Positions 54,948 to 64,000 of a stretch of DNA of 64,000 nt are shown one piece after another (the first letter of the stretch is position 1; each line of letters opens with the position of its first letter). The notes under the pieces were generated by a model. The model saw only the letters and a list, made by a program, of their open reading frames with translations. It was not told the DNA's origin and ran no database searches. The stretch covers positions 1 through 64,000 of the forward strand of contig JAETON010000004.1 in the NCBI GenBank assembly GCA_021771695.1, read 5' to 3'. The translations under genes and the position numbers were made by a program. Source of the stretch: Lachnospiraceae bacterium. Lineage in GTDB: Bacteria > Bacillota > Clostridia > Lachnospirales > Lachnospiraceae.

Positions 54948-54984
54948 CTTATGTTCCTCTTTTCTCTTGCATGTATTTAATTTA

Positions 54985-55011
54985 AAAGAAACACGCACAG
55001 CGTGTTTCTTT
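54985..55011 (-). terminator. Terminator of the CHAP/Big2 gene
   Basis: AAAGAAACACGC (54985-54996) and GCGTGTTTCTTT (55000-55011) pair perfectly over 12 bp with a 3-nt loop, followed on the minus strand by TTT and AT-rich sequence. It starts 8 nt after the stop of the surface-protein gene. Confidence 0.8.
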
Positions 55012-55018
55012 ATCATAC

Positions 55019-56086
55019 CTATTTTACTGTCACTTTACAAGTCTTTTTCGTATTCGTTCCCGGAATCCAAGCTGTAATTACAGCCGTTCCTTTCTTTTTC
55101 TTCTTTACAACTCCTTTGGAAGTTACTGTTGCAACTTTCTTATTGCTTGTCTTATATTTTAACTTATCTGAAGCCCTTTTATTATAAATCGTTCCTTTTA
55201 AAGCAAACTGTTTAACTTTTACAAAAGTTAATCTGCTGGCCTTTAAAGAAATTATTCTCGGTCCATAAGTAACTGTCACTTTACATGTTTTTGAAATAGA
55301 AGTTCCTTTGATTTTCGCCGTAATATAGGTTGTCCCTGTACGGAGTCCCTTAATTGTTCCCAAAGAGGACACAGAAGCAATCTTTGGATGACTGCTGGTA
55401 AAAATCACCGAATCGCCGGGACGTTTATTTCCAATCACTGCCTTCAACTGATATGTAAAATATGTTTTTACAGATACATTGCTTTTATTTAAAGTTAATG
55501 TCTGTTTCTTGGCTGTAACTGCAGATGATGCAGAGGGTTTTTTCCCTGTATTGCTATTGTTTGGATAATAGCGGAAATACACTGCTTTTCCATATCCTTT
55601 ATTATTTCCTACAGAACTATGTACTCCAACCTCATGATCACTGACTGCATAAGTTGTTTTTCCCTCTGTCCATTTCCAATTCTGCTCCAATAATACAACC
55701 TTGGAACCGCTGACTTTCTGAACAATTGCCCAATGATTACACTTTCTGGAAGCATTGGGATATCCAACGATATCACCTGCTGCCGGAGACGCTGTTTTCT
55801 TAAACACACCTCCATCTATCACAGGAGTACAGTTATAAAGAAGATTATATGGTGTTTTGCCGTATACTTTGCTATAATACCGTTTTACCAATGCAGCACA
55901 AGAATATGTAGTATCTGAACCATCACTTCCGCCCGGACGATATAATGCATCAACTCCTTGAAATTGGTCAACAACCTGTTTCGGTTTTGTAACTTTTACC
56001 GTTGATTGTCCAGCAGATACTTGTATGATATTCCATCCAAAAACCATCGTCACTGCGAAACATAGATATAAAAGCTTTTTCTTCAT
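55019..56086 (-). CDS. Secreted CHAP amidase with two Big2 domains
   Basis: The 355-aa exported protein has a signal peptide (1-25), a CHAP/NlpC-like cysteine hydrolase domain (Cys63 in YSCAALVKRYY, His118 in CNHWAIVQ, LLEQNWKW near 135) and two bacterial Ig-like Big2 domains (about 195-272 and 275-355), each ending in KTCKVTV. CHAP enzymes cut peptidoglycan stems or cross bridges. No LPXTG anchor is present, and the repeats are lysine-rich, so retention may be by charge. It has its own promoter and terminator. Confidence 0.85.
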   Translation of the reverse strand: MKKKLLYLCFAVTMVFGWNIIQVSAGQSTVKVTKPKQVVDQFQGVDALYRPGGSDGSDTTYSCAALVKRYYSKVYGKTPYNLLYNCTPVIDGGVFKKTASPAAGDIVGYPNASRKCNHWAIVQKVSGSKVVLLEQNWKWTEGKTTYAVSDHEVGVHSSVGNNKGYGKAVYFRYYPNNSNTGKKPSASSAVTAKKQTLTLNKSNVSVKTYFTYQLKAVIGNKRPGDSVIFTSSHPKIASVSSLGTIKGLRTGTTYITAKIKGTSISKTCKVTVTYGPRIISLKASRLTFVKVKQFALKGTIYNKRASDKLKYKTSNKKVATVTSKGVVKKKKKGTAVITAWIPGTNTKKTCKVTVK

Positions 56087-56130
56087 AATTTCATTCTTTT
56101 CCTTTTTACTTCTTCATTTTATACTGTTTC

Positions 56131-56159
56131 ATTATAATACATCTTAACAAATATTACAA
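56131..56159 (-). promoter_or_regulatory. Promoter of the CHAP/Big2 gene
   Basis: Minus-strand TTGTAA (56154-56159) and TATAAT (56131-56136) are separated by 17 bp, about 45 nt before the ATG. Confidence 0.6.
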
Positions 56160-56216
56160 TACTATGAACTTCTTTTCACAATTTTCTAAGAATGAAAAAC
56201 TTTTTTAAAATTTTGT

Positions 56217-56254
56217 TGAAAAAAAAGAGATTTTCTCGAAAGAAAATCTCTTTT
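56217..56254 (-). terminator. Terminator of the leuB-ilv-ser-asd operon
   Basis: AAAAGAGATTTTCT (56223-56236) and AGAAAATCTCTTTT (56241-56254) pair perfectly over 14 bp with loop CGAA, followed on the minus strand by a long T run. It lies 10 nt after the asd stop. Confidence 0.9.
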
Positions 56255-56263
56255 ATCCACATA

Positions 56264-57349
56264 TTATTTTTTTGTAATATATCCTTTTGCCTTTAAAGTT
56301 TCTGCACAAAGAACGGCTCCTCCAGCTGCTCCGCGGACTGTATTGTGGGAAAGTCCCACAAATTTATAATCATATACAGAATCTTCACGCAAACGTCCAA
56401 TGGAAACACCCATACCGTTTTCATAATCTACATCTGCTTTTACCTGCGGGCGATTATCTTCTTCTAAATACTGAATCATTTGTTTTGGTGCACTTGGCAG
56501 ATTCAGTTCCTGAGGAAGTCCGCTGAAATTCACTAATTTTTCAATTAACTGTTCTTTGGTTGGTTTCTTCTTGAATTTTACAAATACCGCTGCTGTATGT
56601 CCATTCAGAACCGGAACACGGATACACTGTGTTGTAATCACTGGAGATTCCGCCTTTACAATCACGCCGTTTTCAATATGTCCCCAAAGACGAAGCGGTT
56701 CCTGTTCACTTTTTTCTTCTTCCCCGCCAATATATGGAATGATATTCTCAACCATTTCCGGCCAATCTTTAAATGTTTTTCCTGCTCCGGAAATTGCCTG
56801 ATATGTAGTTGCAACAACTTCATATGGCTCAAATTCTTTCCATGCAGTTAAAACCGGTGCATAACTTTGAATCGAACAGTTTGGTTTCACTGCAACGAAA
56901 CCTTTGGTTGTTCCAAGACGTTTCTTCTGGCTCTCGATAACTTCAAAGTGTTCTGGATTGATTTCAGGAACTACCATTGGAACATCTGGTGTCCAGCGGT
57001 GTGCACTGTTATTAGATACAACTGGTGTTTCCGTCTTTGCATATTCTTCTTCAATTCTCTTAATTTCATCTTTCGACATATCCACTGCACTAAAAACAAA
57101 GTCAACGCTAGAAGCTACTTCTTCTACTTCATTTACATTTTTCACAACGATGTTTTTTACTGCTTCCGGCATTGGAGTATCCATTTTCCAACGTCCTCCA
57201 ACTGCTTCTTCATATGTTTTTCCTGCAGAACGTGGACTTGCAGCTAATGTCTTTACCTCAAACCATGGGTGATTTTCCAGTAAAGCGATAAATCTCTGTC
57301 CAACCATTCCTGTTGCACCAAGGATACCTACCTGTAATTTTTCACTCAT
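56264..57349 (-). CDS. asd: Aspartate-semialdehyde dehydrogenase
   Basis: ASADH (361 aa) reduces aspartyl phosphate for lysine, threonine, methionine and diaminopimelate synthesis. GATGMVGQRF forms the NADP site and the catalytic Cys158 lies in KPNCSIQSY. The sequence resembles the archaeal/fungal-like subclass, as in many Clostridia, more than the E. coli type. AGGAGA precedes the start. It is the last gene of the amino-acid operon, 11 nt after serA. Confidence 0.95.
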   Translation of the reverse strand: MSEKLQVGILGATGMVGQRFIALLENHPWFEVKTLAASPRSAGKTYEEAVGGRWKMDTPMPEAVKNIVVKNVNEVEEVASSVDFVFSAVDMSKDEIKRIEEEYAKTETPVVSNNSAHRWTPDVPMVVPEINPEHFEVIESQKKRLGTTKGFVAVKPNCSIQSYAPVLTAWKEFEPYEVVATTYQAISGAGKTFKDWPEMVENIIPYIGGEEEKSEQEPLRLWGHIENGVIVKAESPVITTQCIRVPVLNGHTAAVFVKFKKKPTKEQLIEKLVNFSGLPQELNLPSAPKQMIQYLEEDNRPQVKADVDYENGMGVSIGRLREDSVYDYKFVGLSHNTVRGAAGGAVLCAETLKAKGYITKK

Positions 57350-57360
57350 TTTTCTTTCTC

Positions 57361-58521
57361 CTATAATACTCTTACTCGAACAACACCATCAACTTTTTTC
57401 ATTTTTTCAATGACTTCTTTTGTAGGTTTCTTTCCAATATCCAGCATAGAGTATGCCCAATTTCCTTTTGATTTATTTAACATATTTTCAATATTGAAAT
57501 CTTCTCCTGCAACAATTGCAGTCAGCTGGCCAAGCATGTTTGGAAGATTTTTATGGTGAATCGTAATTCTGGCTGCTGATTCGATATTTCCAAGATCGCA
57601 GTTTGGATAGTTTACAGAGTTTACGATATTTCCATTTTCCAAATAATTCATCAGCTGCTCTACTGCCATTTCTGCACAGTTATCTTCTGATTCCTCTGTA
57701 GATGCTCCAAGATGCGGAATGGTAATGACTCCTTTTGCACCTGCAATTGTCTCATTTGGGAAATCTGTCACATATTTTGCAACTTTTCCTGAGGCAAGTC
57801 CTTTCATAACTGCCTCATTGTCAACTAATTCTCCTCTTGCAAAATTCAGAATCTTTACTCCATCCTTCATTTTGTAAATTGCTTCTTCATTAATCATACC
57901 TCTTGTAGAATCCATACAAGGTACATGAAGAGTAATAAAATCACATTTTGTAAAAATTTCATCCAAAGAGCTGCTATGATTTACCATACGGGACAGACTC
58001 CATGCGGAACGAACAGATACATATGGATCATATCCATAAACTTTCATTCCCAAGCGGTTACAAATATTTGCTACCAATACACCAATTGCACCAAGTCCAA
58101 CAACACCAATTGTCTTTCCTTTTAATTCATTTCCTGCAAAAGCCTTTTTCTGTTTCTCTACTTCTTTCGCAAGATCTGCTTTTTTTGCATTTTTCTGAAC
58201 CCAGTTATACCCGCCGATAATATCACGAGAAGCCAGTAAAAGTCCTGCAACAACCAGTTCTTTTACACCATTTGCATTTGCCCCCGGTGTATTAAATACA
58301 ACAATTCCTTTATCTGCATACTCATCCAGCGGAATATTGTTTACGCCTGCACCGGCTCTTGCAACTGCCAAAAGCTGATCTGATACATCAAGACCATGCA
58401 TCTTTGCACTTCTTACCAGTACCGCATCTGCTTCACTTAAATAATTTACGATTTCAAAATTTCCGGTAAATAAATCCAATCCCTGTTTAGATATTGGATT
58501 TAAACATTTTACTGTATACAT
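57361..58521 (-). CDS. serA: D-3-phosphoglycerate dehydrogenase
   Basis: SerA (386 aa) starts serine synthesis from 3-phosphoglycerate. The NAD fold GLGAIGVLVANICNRLGM, the conserved NFARGELVDNEAV and the catalytic His in PHLGASTEES are visible. A short ACT-like domain ends the protein (about 320-386; IHHKNLPNMLGQLTAIV), suggesting feedback by serine. It is 9 nt downstream of serC. Confidence 0.95.
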   Translation of the reverse strand: MYTVKCLNPISKQGLDLFTGNFEIVNYLSEADAVLVRSAKMHGLDVSDQLLAVARAGAGVNNIPLDEYADKGIVVFNTPGANANGVKELVVAGLLLASRDIIGGYNWVQKNAKKADLAKEVEKQKKAFAGNELKGKTIGVVGLGAIGVLVANICNRLGMKVYGYDPYVSVRSAWSLSRMVNHSSSLDEIFTKCDFITLHVPCMDSTRGMINEEAIYKMKDGVKILNFARGELVDNEAVMKGLASGKVAKYVTDFPNETIAGAKGVITIPHLGASTEESEDNCAEMAVEQLMNYLENGNIVNSVNYPNCDLGNIESAARITIHHKNLPNMLGQLTAIVAGEDFNIENMLNKSKGNWAYSMLDIGKKPTKEVIEKMKKVDGVVRVRVL

Positions 58522-58530
58522 GACGTCTCC

Positions 58531-59613
58531 TTATTTATTCTCTTCTTCAAATTTTTTCATAAATGCAACTAATTTTTCAACACCCTCTTTTGGCATTGCA
58601 TTATAAATACTTGCACGCATTCCACCAACAGTTCTGTGGCCTTTCAGATTTTCAAAACCTGCTTCCTTTGCTTCTGCAACAAATTTTGCATCTAAATCTT
58701 TATCTCCTGTTACAAAAGGAACATTCATTAAAGAACGATCTTTCTTTTCTACTGTTCCTTTAAACAAAGCACTTTCATCTAAGAAATCATATAAAAGTTT
58801 CGCTTTTTCTTCATTGCGCTTCTTCATTGCTTCCAAACCACCCTGTTTTTTCAGCCATTTGAAAACTTTTCCACAAATATAAATACCATAACATGGTGGC
58901 GTATTATATAAAGAATCTGCATCTGCCTGTGTTTTCCATTTTAACATGGTTGGTGTTCCCGGAAGTACATCATCTGTAATCAAATCTTCACGAATAATAC
59001 AGACAACAACACCTGCTGGTCCAACATTCTTTTGAACACCAAAATAGATTACACCAAAATCTTCTACATTCACTGGTTCAGATAAAATGCAGGAAGACAT
59101 ATCTGCTACTAAAATTTTTCCCTTTGTATCTGGTTTTTCCCAGAATTTTGTTCCATAAATTGTATTATTGTAACATACATATACATAATCTGCATCTTCA
59201 GAAATTGGAAGATCACTGCAGTCTGGAATATAAGAAAATGTCTTATCTTCAGAAGAAGCTACGATATTTGCCTTTCCATATCTGCTTGCTTCCTGATATG
59301 CTTTCTTTGCCCACTGTCCTGTCACCACAAAATCTGCTACCTTATTTTTCATCAGATTCATAGGAATTGCAGAAAACTGCTGGGAAGCTCCTCCCTGCAG
59401 GAATAACACTTTATAGTTATCCGGAATATTCATTAATTCTCTTAAATCTGCTTCTGCAGTTTCAATAATATCAGAAAACATTTTAGATCTATGGCTCATC
59501 TCCATAACAGACATTCCACATCCCTGATAATCCAACATTTCCTCTGCTGCTTCTTTTAATACCTCTTCTGGCAGAACTGCCGGTCCTGCTGAAAAGTTAT
59601 ACACTCTTGCCAT
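58531..59613 (-). CDS. serC: Phosphoserine aminotransferase
   Basis: SerC (360 aa) makes phosphoserine using PLP. It begins MARVYNFSAGPAVLPEEVL, keeps QGGASQQFSAIPMNL, and has the PLP lysine in YFGVQKNVGPAG near residue 193. It is coupled to serA. No phosphoserine phosphatase is encoded nearby. Confidence 0.97.
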   Translation of the reverse strand: MARVYNFSAGPAVLPEEVLKEAAEEMLDYQGCGMSVMEMSHRSKMFSDIIETAEADLRELMNIPDNYKVLFLQGGASQQFSAIPMNLMKNKVADFVVTGQWAKKAYQEASRYGKANIVASSEDKTFSYIPDCSDLPISEDADYVYVCYNNTIYGTKFWEKPDTKGKILVADMSSCILSEPVNVEDFGVIYFGVQKNVGPAGVVVCIIREDLITDDVLPGTPTMLKWKTQADADSLYNTPPCYGIYICGKVFKWLKKQGGLEAMKKRNEEKAKLLYDFLDESALFKGTVEKKDRSLMNVPFVTGDKDLDAKFVAEAKEAGFENLKGHRTVGGMRASIYNAMPKEGVEKLVAFMKKFEEENK

Positions 59614-59640
59614 TACTCTCTCTCCTTTTATACTTCTTAT

Positions 59641-61332
59641 TTATTCTGTTTCCTTGGCTTCAAGGTCAGTTTTATCAAATGCATCTGCAATAGAACCACC
59701 TGGATTAACCATCGGCCATACTTTATCATCTAGGTCAATATGACAGTCCAAAACAACCGGACGTCCTGCATCCAATGCCTCTTCAAATGCAAATTCAAAC
59801 TCTTCTATTGTTGTGACTTTCTTTGCAATAACTCCAAATCCTTCTGCAACTTTTACAAAATCTACCGGATCTTCTAAAGTTGTATAGGAATAGCGTTCTT
59901 CATAGAACAAATCCTGCCACTGTCTTACCATTCCAAGTACACTGTTATTAATAATAACTTCAATAATTGGAATATTATATCTTGATGCTGTTGCAAGTTC
60001 ATTTAGGTTCATACGGAAACATCCATCACCTGCAATATTAATAACCGTTTTATCTGGATTTCCCATTTTAGCACCAAGGCTGGCTCCTAAACCATATCCC
60101 ATCGTGCCAAGTCCGCCGGAAGTCAAAAACTTCCTTGGTTTATCGTATTTAAAAAACTGAGCTGCCCACATCTGATGCTGTCCAACTTCTGTCGTAATAA
60201 TTGCATCACCTTTCGTTCTTTCGTAAATCTTTTCAATAATTTCCGGGCAGGTTAATCGTCCCTTATCGTAAGTCAATGGATATTTCACTTTATATTCCAT
60301 AATCTTCTTTACCCATGCATTATGGTTTTGCTGAGTTAAACGACGGTTCATGACAGTTAAAACAGCCTTGATATCTCCTATAATATATGCATATGTCATA
60401 ATGTTTTTATTGATTTCTACCGGATCAATATCGATTTGGAGAATTGCTGCATTTTTGGCAAATGTATTTGGATTTCCCAACACACGATCACTAAATCTGG
60501 TTCCAATTGCAATTAAAAGATCACATTCGGACACACCAAGATTTGATGTCTTCGTACCATGCATTCCAATCATTCCTGTATATAATGCATTAGAGCCGTC
60601 ATAAGCACCTTTTCCCATCAACGTATCACAAACAGGACAATGGACTTTCTCTGCAAATTCTTTAATTTCTTCCGCAGCATCCGAAATGACCGCACCTCCT
60701 CCTACAAGAATATACGGTTTTTTTGCTTCCTCAATCATACAGATTGCTGTCTGAATATCCAGCTCTCGAATATGCTCACTAGACCGAATAATCTTTGCAG
60801 GAACTATTTTCTCATACATTGCTTTCGCAGCAGTAACATCTTTTGGAATATCAATTAATACTGGTCCCGGTCTTCCAGTCTTTGCAATACGAAAGGCTCT
60901 GCGGATCGTATCTGCCAAATCATGTACATCTTTTACAATAAAATTATGTTTTGTAATCGGCAAAGTAACACCGGAAATATCTACCTCTTGAAAACTGTCT
61001 TTTCCAAGCAGACTGACACCAACATTACAAGTAATTACAACGATTGGAACAGAATCCATATAAGCAGTTGCAATTCCTGTGACTGTATTCGTTGCTCCCG
61101 GCCCTGAAGTTGCAAAGCATACTCCAACTTTTCCTGTCGATCTGGCATACCCGTCTGCCGCATGGGATGCTCCCTGTTCATGGGAAGTTAAAATATGATT
61201 AAAATCTTCTTTTTGTTTATATAATTCATCATAAATATTTAAAATCGCACCGCCCGGATACCCAAATACAGTATCAACACCCTGCTCTTTTAAACATTCT
61301 AAAACAATCTGAGCTCCAGTCAATTGTTTCAT
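59641..61332 (-). CDS. ilvB: Acetolactate synthase large subunit
   Basis: IlvB (563 aa) is a thiamine-diphosphate enzyme that forms acetolactate or acetohydroxybutyrate for branched-chain amino acids. HEQGASHAADGYARSTGKVG holds the catalytic Glu, and GDGCFRMNLNELATASRYN binds thiamine diphosphate. No small regulatory subunit (ilvN/ilvH) is adjacent, so it may be elsewhere. It lies 16 nt after ilvD. Confidence 0.95.
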   Translation of the reverse strand: MKQLTGAQIVLECLKEQGVDTVFGYPGGAILNIYDELYKQKEDFNHILTSHEQGASHAADGYARSTGKVGVCFATSGPGATNTVTGIATAYMDSVPIVVITCNVGVSLLGKDSFQEVDISGVTLPITKHNFIVKDVHDLADTIRRAFRIAKTGRPGPVLIDIPKDVTAAKAMYEKIVPAKIIRSSEHIRELDIQTAICMIEEAKKPYILVGGGAVISDAAEEIKEFAEKVHCPVCDTLMGKGAYDGSNALYTGMIGMHGTKTSNLGVSECDLLIAIGTRFSDRVLGNPNTFAKNAAILQIDIDPVEINKNIMTYAYIIGDIKAVLTVMNRRLTQQNHNAWVKKIMEYKVKYPLTYDKGRLTCPEIIEKIYERTKGDAIITTEVGQHQMWAAQFFKYDKPRKFLTSGGLGTMGYGLGASLGAKMGNPDKTVINIAGDGCFRMNLNELATASRYNIPIIEVIINNSVLGMVRQWQDLFYEERYSYTTLEDPVDFVKVAEGFGVIAKKVTTIEEFEFAFEEALDAGRPVVLDCHIDLDDKVWPMVNPGGSIADAFDKTDLEAKETE

Positions 61333-61348
61333 TGGTTGACCTTCTTTC

Positions 61349-63019
61349 TTATTTATCTTGATTAATCTCTAAAATTGCACCACGGTTTCCTGATGTAACT
61401 AAAGAAGCATATCTTGCCAAATATCCTGTTGTAACTTTTGGTGTTCTAGGCTGCCATTTTTCTTTTCTCTGCTTCAATTCTTCATCAGATACTTTTACAT
61501 TTAATGTATTTGCATCAATATCAATAGAAATAATATCGCCTTCTTCTACAAAAGCAATTGGTCCGCCGACTGCTGCCTCTGGAGAAACATGTCCAATACA
61601 AGCCCCTCTGGATGCTCCAGAGAAACGTCCATCTGTAATTAAAGCAACACTGGAACCTAATCCCATTCCCATAATTGCAGAAGTAGGATTCAGCATTTCA
61701 CGCATACCAGGTCCGCCTTTTGGTCCCTCATAACGAATCACAACAACATCTCCCGGTTTAATATCTCCGCCTTTGATTGCTTTAATTGCATCTTCCTCAC
61801 AATCAAATACTCTTGCAGGTCCTTCCATTTTTAACATTTCCGGTGCTACTGCGGAACGTTTCACAACACCAGAATCCGGTGCCAGATTTCCTTTTAAAAC
61901 TGCAATTCCGCCAGTTTCACTATATGGATTGTCAATTGGACGGATAACATCCGGATTTCTATTTATACATCCTTCAATATTTTCTTTTACTGTCTTTCCT
62001 GTTACTGTGATCAAGTTTGTATGCAGCAGATTCTTCTTATTTAATTCATTCATAACTGCATAAACACCGCCGGCTTCATTCAAATCTTCCATATAAGTAT
62101 GTCCTGCCGGAGCAAGATGACATAAGTTTGGTGTTTTCGCACTAATTGCATTGGCTTTATCCAAATCCAGTTCCACCCCTGCTTCATGTGCAATTGCAGG
62201 TAAATGCAGCATACTGTTTGTACTGCATCCCAATGCCATATCTACAGTTAATGCATTTTCAAATGCCTTTTCTGTCATAATATCTCTTGGACGAATGTTC
62301 TTCTCTAATAATTCCATGACTTTCATACCTGCATGTTTTGCAAGACGAATTCTTTCAGAATATACTGCTGGAATTGTGCCATTTCCACGAAGTCCCATTC
62401 CCAATACTTCTGTCAGACAGTTCATAGAATTCGCTGTATACATTCCAGAACAAGAACCACAGCTTGGACATGCTTTATTTTCAAATTCATCCAATTCGTC
62501 TTTTGAAATTGTACCGGCCGCATAAGAACCTACTGCTTCAAACATACTGGACAAACTTGTTTTCTGTCCCTTTACGCGTCCGGCAAGCATTGGTCCGCCG
62601 CTGACGAACACCGTAGGTACGTTGACACGTGCCGCAGCCATCAAAAGCCCCGGTACATTTTTATCACAGTTTGGTACCATAACAAGTGCATCAAATTGAT
62701 GTGCAAGAGCCATACATTCTGTAGAATCTGCAATTAAATCACGGGTTACTAAAGAATATTTCATTCCAATATGTCCCATTGCAATTCCATCACATACTGC
62801 AATTGCAGGGAAAACAACTGGGGTTCCTCCAGCCATTGCAACACCCATTTTAACAGCTTCTACAATCTTGTCAATATTCATATGTCCAGGTACGATTTCA
62901 TTATATGAACTAACAATGCCGACCAATGGTTTTTGCATCTCTTCTTTCGTATACCCTAAAGCATTAAATAAAGATCTCTGAGGAGCAAACGCTTCTCCTT
63001 CTGTGTAAGTATTACCCAT
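61349..63019 (-). CDS. ilvD: Dihydroxy-acid dehydratase
   Basis: IlvD (556 aa) dehydrates dihydroxy acids to the keto acids of valine and isoleucine. Fe-S-cluster cysteines are visible in [10 protein letters not shown] and [38 protein letters not shown] is intact. AGGAGG precedes the ATG. It follows leuB with a 78-nt gap that contains a hairpin. Confidence 0.96.
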   Translation of the reverse strand: MGNTYTEGEAFAPQRSLFNALGYTKEEMQKPLVGIVSSYNEIVPGHMNIDKIVEAVKMGVAMAGGTPVVFPAIAVCDGIAMGHIGMKYSLVTRDLIADSTECMALAHQFDALVMVPNCDKNVPGLLMAAARVNVPTVFVSGGPMLAGRVKGQKTSLSSMFEAVGSYAAGTISKDELDEFENKACPSCGSCSGMYTANSMNCLTEVLGMGLRGNGTIPAVYSERIRLAKHAGMKVMELLEKNIRPRDIMTEKAFENALTVDMALGCSTNSMLHLPAIAHEAGVELDLDKANAISAKTPNLCHLAPAGHTYMEDLNEAGGVYAVMNELNKKNLLHTNLITVTGKTVKENIEGCINRNPDVIRPIDNPYSETGGIAVLKGNLAPDSGVVKRSAVAPEMLKMEGPARVFDCEEDAIKAIKGGDIKPGDVVVIRYEGPKGGPGMREMLNPTSAIMGMGLGSSVALITDGRFSGASRGACIGHVSPEAAVGGPIAFVEEGDIISIDIDANTLNVKVSDEELKQRKEKWQPRTPKVTTGYLARYASLVTSGNRGAILEINQDK

Positions 63020-63049
63020 AACTACCTCCTGATTTTAATAGATGCAGGA

Positions 63050-63070
63050 AAAGAGGGAATATCCCTCTTT
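63050..63070 (-). terminator. Hairpin between leuB and ilvD
   Basis: AAAGAGGGA (63050-63058) pairs with TCCCTCTTT (63062-63070) with a 3-nt loop. Only a few T follow on the minus strand, so it may be a leaky terminator or processing site within the operon. Confidence 0.45.
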
Positions 63071-63097
63071 CGATTCCCTATCTTTTTTCTAAAATAT

Positions 63098-64000
63098 CTA
63101 TTTAATTTTTTCAATAATTAACTGTCCCATTTCTTTGCAGCCAACCTGCTTCATTCCATCAGACATAATATCTACCGTACGATATCCGTCTGCCAGAACT
63201 TCTTTTACTGCCTGCTCTACTGCATTTGCTTCTTCATCTAAATCAAAAGAATAACGAAGCATCATTGCAACAGATAAAATTGTTGCGATTGGATTTGCAA
63301 TATCCTGTCCGGCAATATCCGGAGCAGAACCATGACTAGGCTCATACAAACCAAATTTACCTTCTGCAAGACTGGCAGATGACAACATTCCGATAGAACC
63401 TGTAATCATACTTGCTTCATCTGATAAAATATCTCCAAACATGTTTTCTGTCAAGATGACATCAAACTGTTTTGGATTATTTACCAGCTGCATTGCACAA
63501 TTATCGACCAGCATATGTTCATATGTAACATCTTCATAGCCTTTTGCAACTTCTTCTACCACACTTCTCCAAAGTCTGGAGGAATCCAGCACATTTGCCT
63601 TGTCCACACTAATGACATGTTTTTTACGTTTTCTCGCTATATCAAACGCTTTTATTGCAATTCTCCGGATCTCGTCTTCACTATATGTTAATGTATCTGT
63701 TGCAACTTTGATACCATCAACTTCTTCTGTATGTCTTTCTCCAAAATAAAGACCGCCTGTTAATTCCCGCATAATGACCATATCAAATCCATCCCCAATG
63801 ATTTCATCACGGAGCGGACATGCCTTCTTTAATTCTTCATATAAATATGCCGGACGAATATTTGCAAACAATCCCAAAGATTTGCGAAGAGCCAAAAGAC
63901 CTGCTTCCGGTCTTAAATTTGCTGGTAACTGATACCATGGAGAAGTACTTGTATTTCCTCCAATGGATCCCATCAGCACTGCATCACTATTTCTTGCAAT
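63098..64000 (-). CDS. leuB: 3-isopropylmalate dehydrogenase, 5' end cut by the window
   Basis: LeuB oxidises and decarboxylates 3-isopropylmalate in leucine synthesis. The visible 300 residues run from [14 protein letters not shown] through [21 protein letters not shown], the catalytic region [34 protein letters not shown] and [12 protein letters not shown] to the natural C-terminus. Only about 60 N-terminal residues are missing because the window ends; the frame is open to 64000. It precedes ilvD-ilvB-serC-serA-asd on the same strand. Confidence 0.95.
   Translation of the reverse strand: MARNSDAVLMGSIGGNTSTSPWYQLPANLRPEAGLLALRKSLGLFANIRPAYLYEELKKACPLRDEIIGDGFDMVIMRELTGGLYFGERHTEEVDGIKVATDTLTYSEDEIRRIAIKAFDIARKRKKHVISVDKANVLDSSRLWRSVVEEVAKGYEDVTYEHMLVDNCAMQLVNNPKQFDVILTENMFGDILSDEASMITGSIGMLSSASLAEGKFGLYEPSHGSAPDIAGQDIANPIATILSVAMMLRYSFDLDEEANAVEQAVKEVLADGYRTVDIMSDGMKQVGCKEMGQLIIEKIK

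Noticed and set aside
56867-57272. Long plus-strand open frames opposite asd
   Set aside because: They are antisense to a clearly coding gene, lack ribosome sites and match nothing; their openness follows from the codon use of asd.
1-64000. CRISPR array, prophage or insertion sequence
   Set aside because: No regularly spaced repeats, transposase, integrase or phage structural genes were seen in any frame.

Overview
The window looks like chromosomal DNA of a low-GC, endospore-forming anaerobic Firmicute, most likely a Lachnospiraceae-type Clostridia. The reasons are the gene content (hemZ, gpr-spoIIP-lepA-hemW, rex, pyrBI with a regulatory subunit, a GerMN lipoprotein, Big2/FnIII surface proteins) and clear sigma-A style promoters and Shine-Dalgarno sequences. 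The genus cannot be named from the sequence alone. No prophage, insertion sequence or CRISPR array was seen. Only one degraded gene remnant stands out (about 35.3 kb).

Layout. 0.2-8.4 kb (minus): a flavoprotein, then a probable pyrB-pyrI-relA-MBL hydrolase-hemZ-HD-GYP-hisS unit behind a strong promoter. 8.5-11.5 kb: a three-gene minus operon (membrane protein, RlmH-like SPOUT protein, DUF2156), a divergent C-terminally truncated rlmH, and a convergent thioesterase. 11.5-15.1 kb: two MATE exporters around tRNA-Arg(CCG); the second sits behind a MarR repressor with matching palindromic operator candidates. 15.2-19.4 kb: RNase HI, glycogen synthase with an unusual Lys/Glu-rich N-terminus, a membrane zinc peptidase and a NapH-like Fe-S membrane protein. 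19.5-25.4 kb: yebC, a CBS-domain protein, mazF-alr-nnr-acpS-rex. 25.5-29.5 kb (plus): ABC-F ATPase, glycosyltransferase, cytosolic subtilisin.

29.5-34.5 kb (minus): gpr-spoIIP-lepA-hemW, divergent from rpsT. 35.3-44.3 kb (minus): competence-related genes (comEA, comEC) interleaved with a two-component system and a GerMN lipoprotein, then holA, ybaK, a GNAT and a secreted transglutaminase-like protein. 44.3-52.3 kb: arginine biosynthesis, argCJBD (minus) divergent from argG (plus) with argH further on. 52.4-56.1 kb: an unrecognised lipoprotein, an MscS channel and a CHAP-Big2 surface protein. 56.3-64 kb (minus): amino-acid operon leuB-ilvD-ilvB-serC-serA-asd, cut by the window edge in leuB.

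The most unusual observation is the pair of complementary RlmH-like proteins. One has the SAM-binding core but has lost the conserved C-terminal tail. The other has kept the tail but lost the SAM-loop glycines. This suggests, but does not prove, an obligate heterodimeric 23S rRNA pseudouridine methyltransferase.
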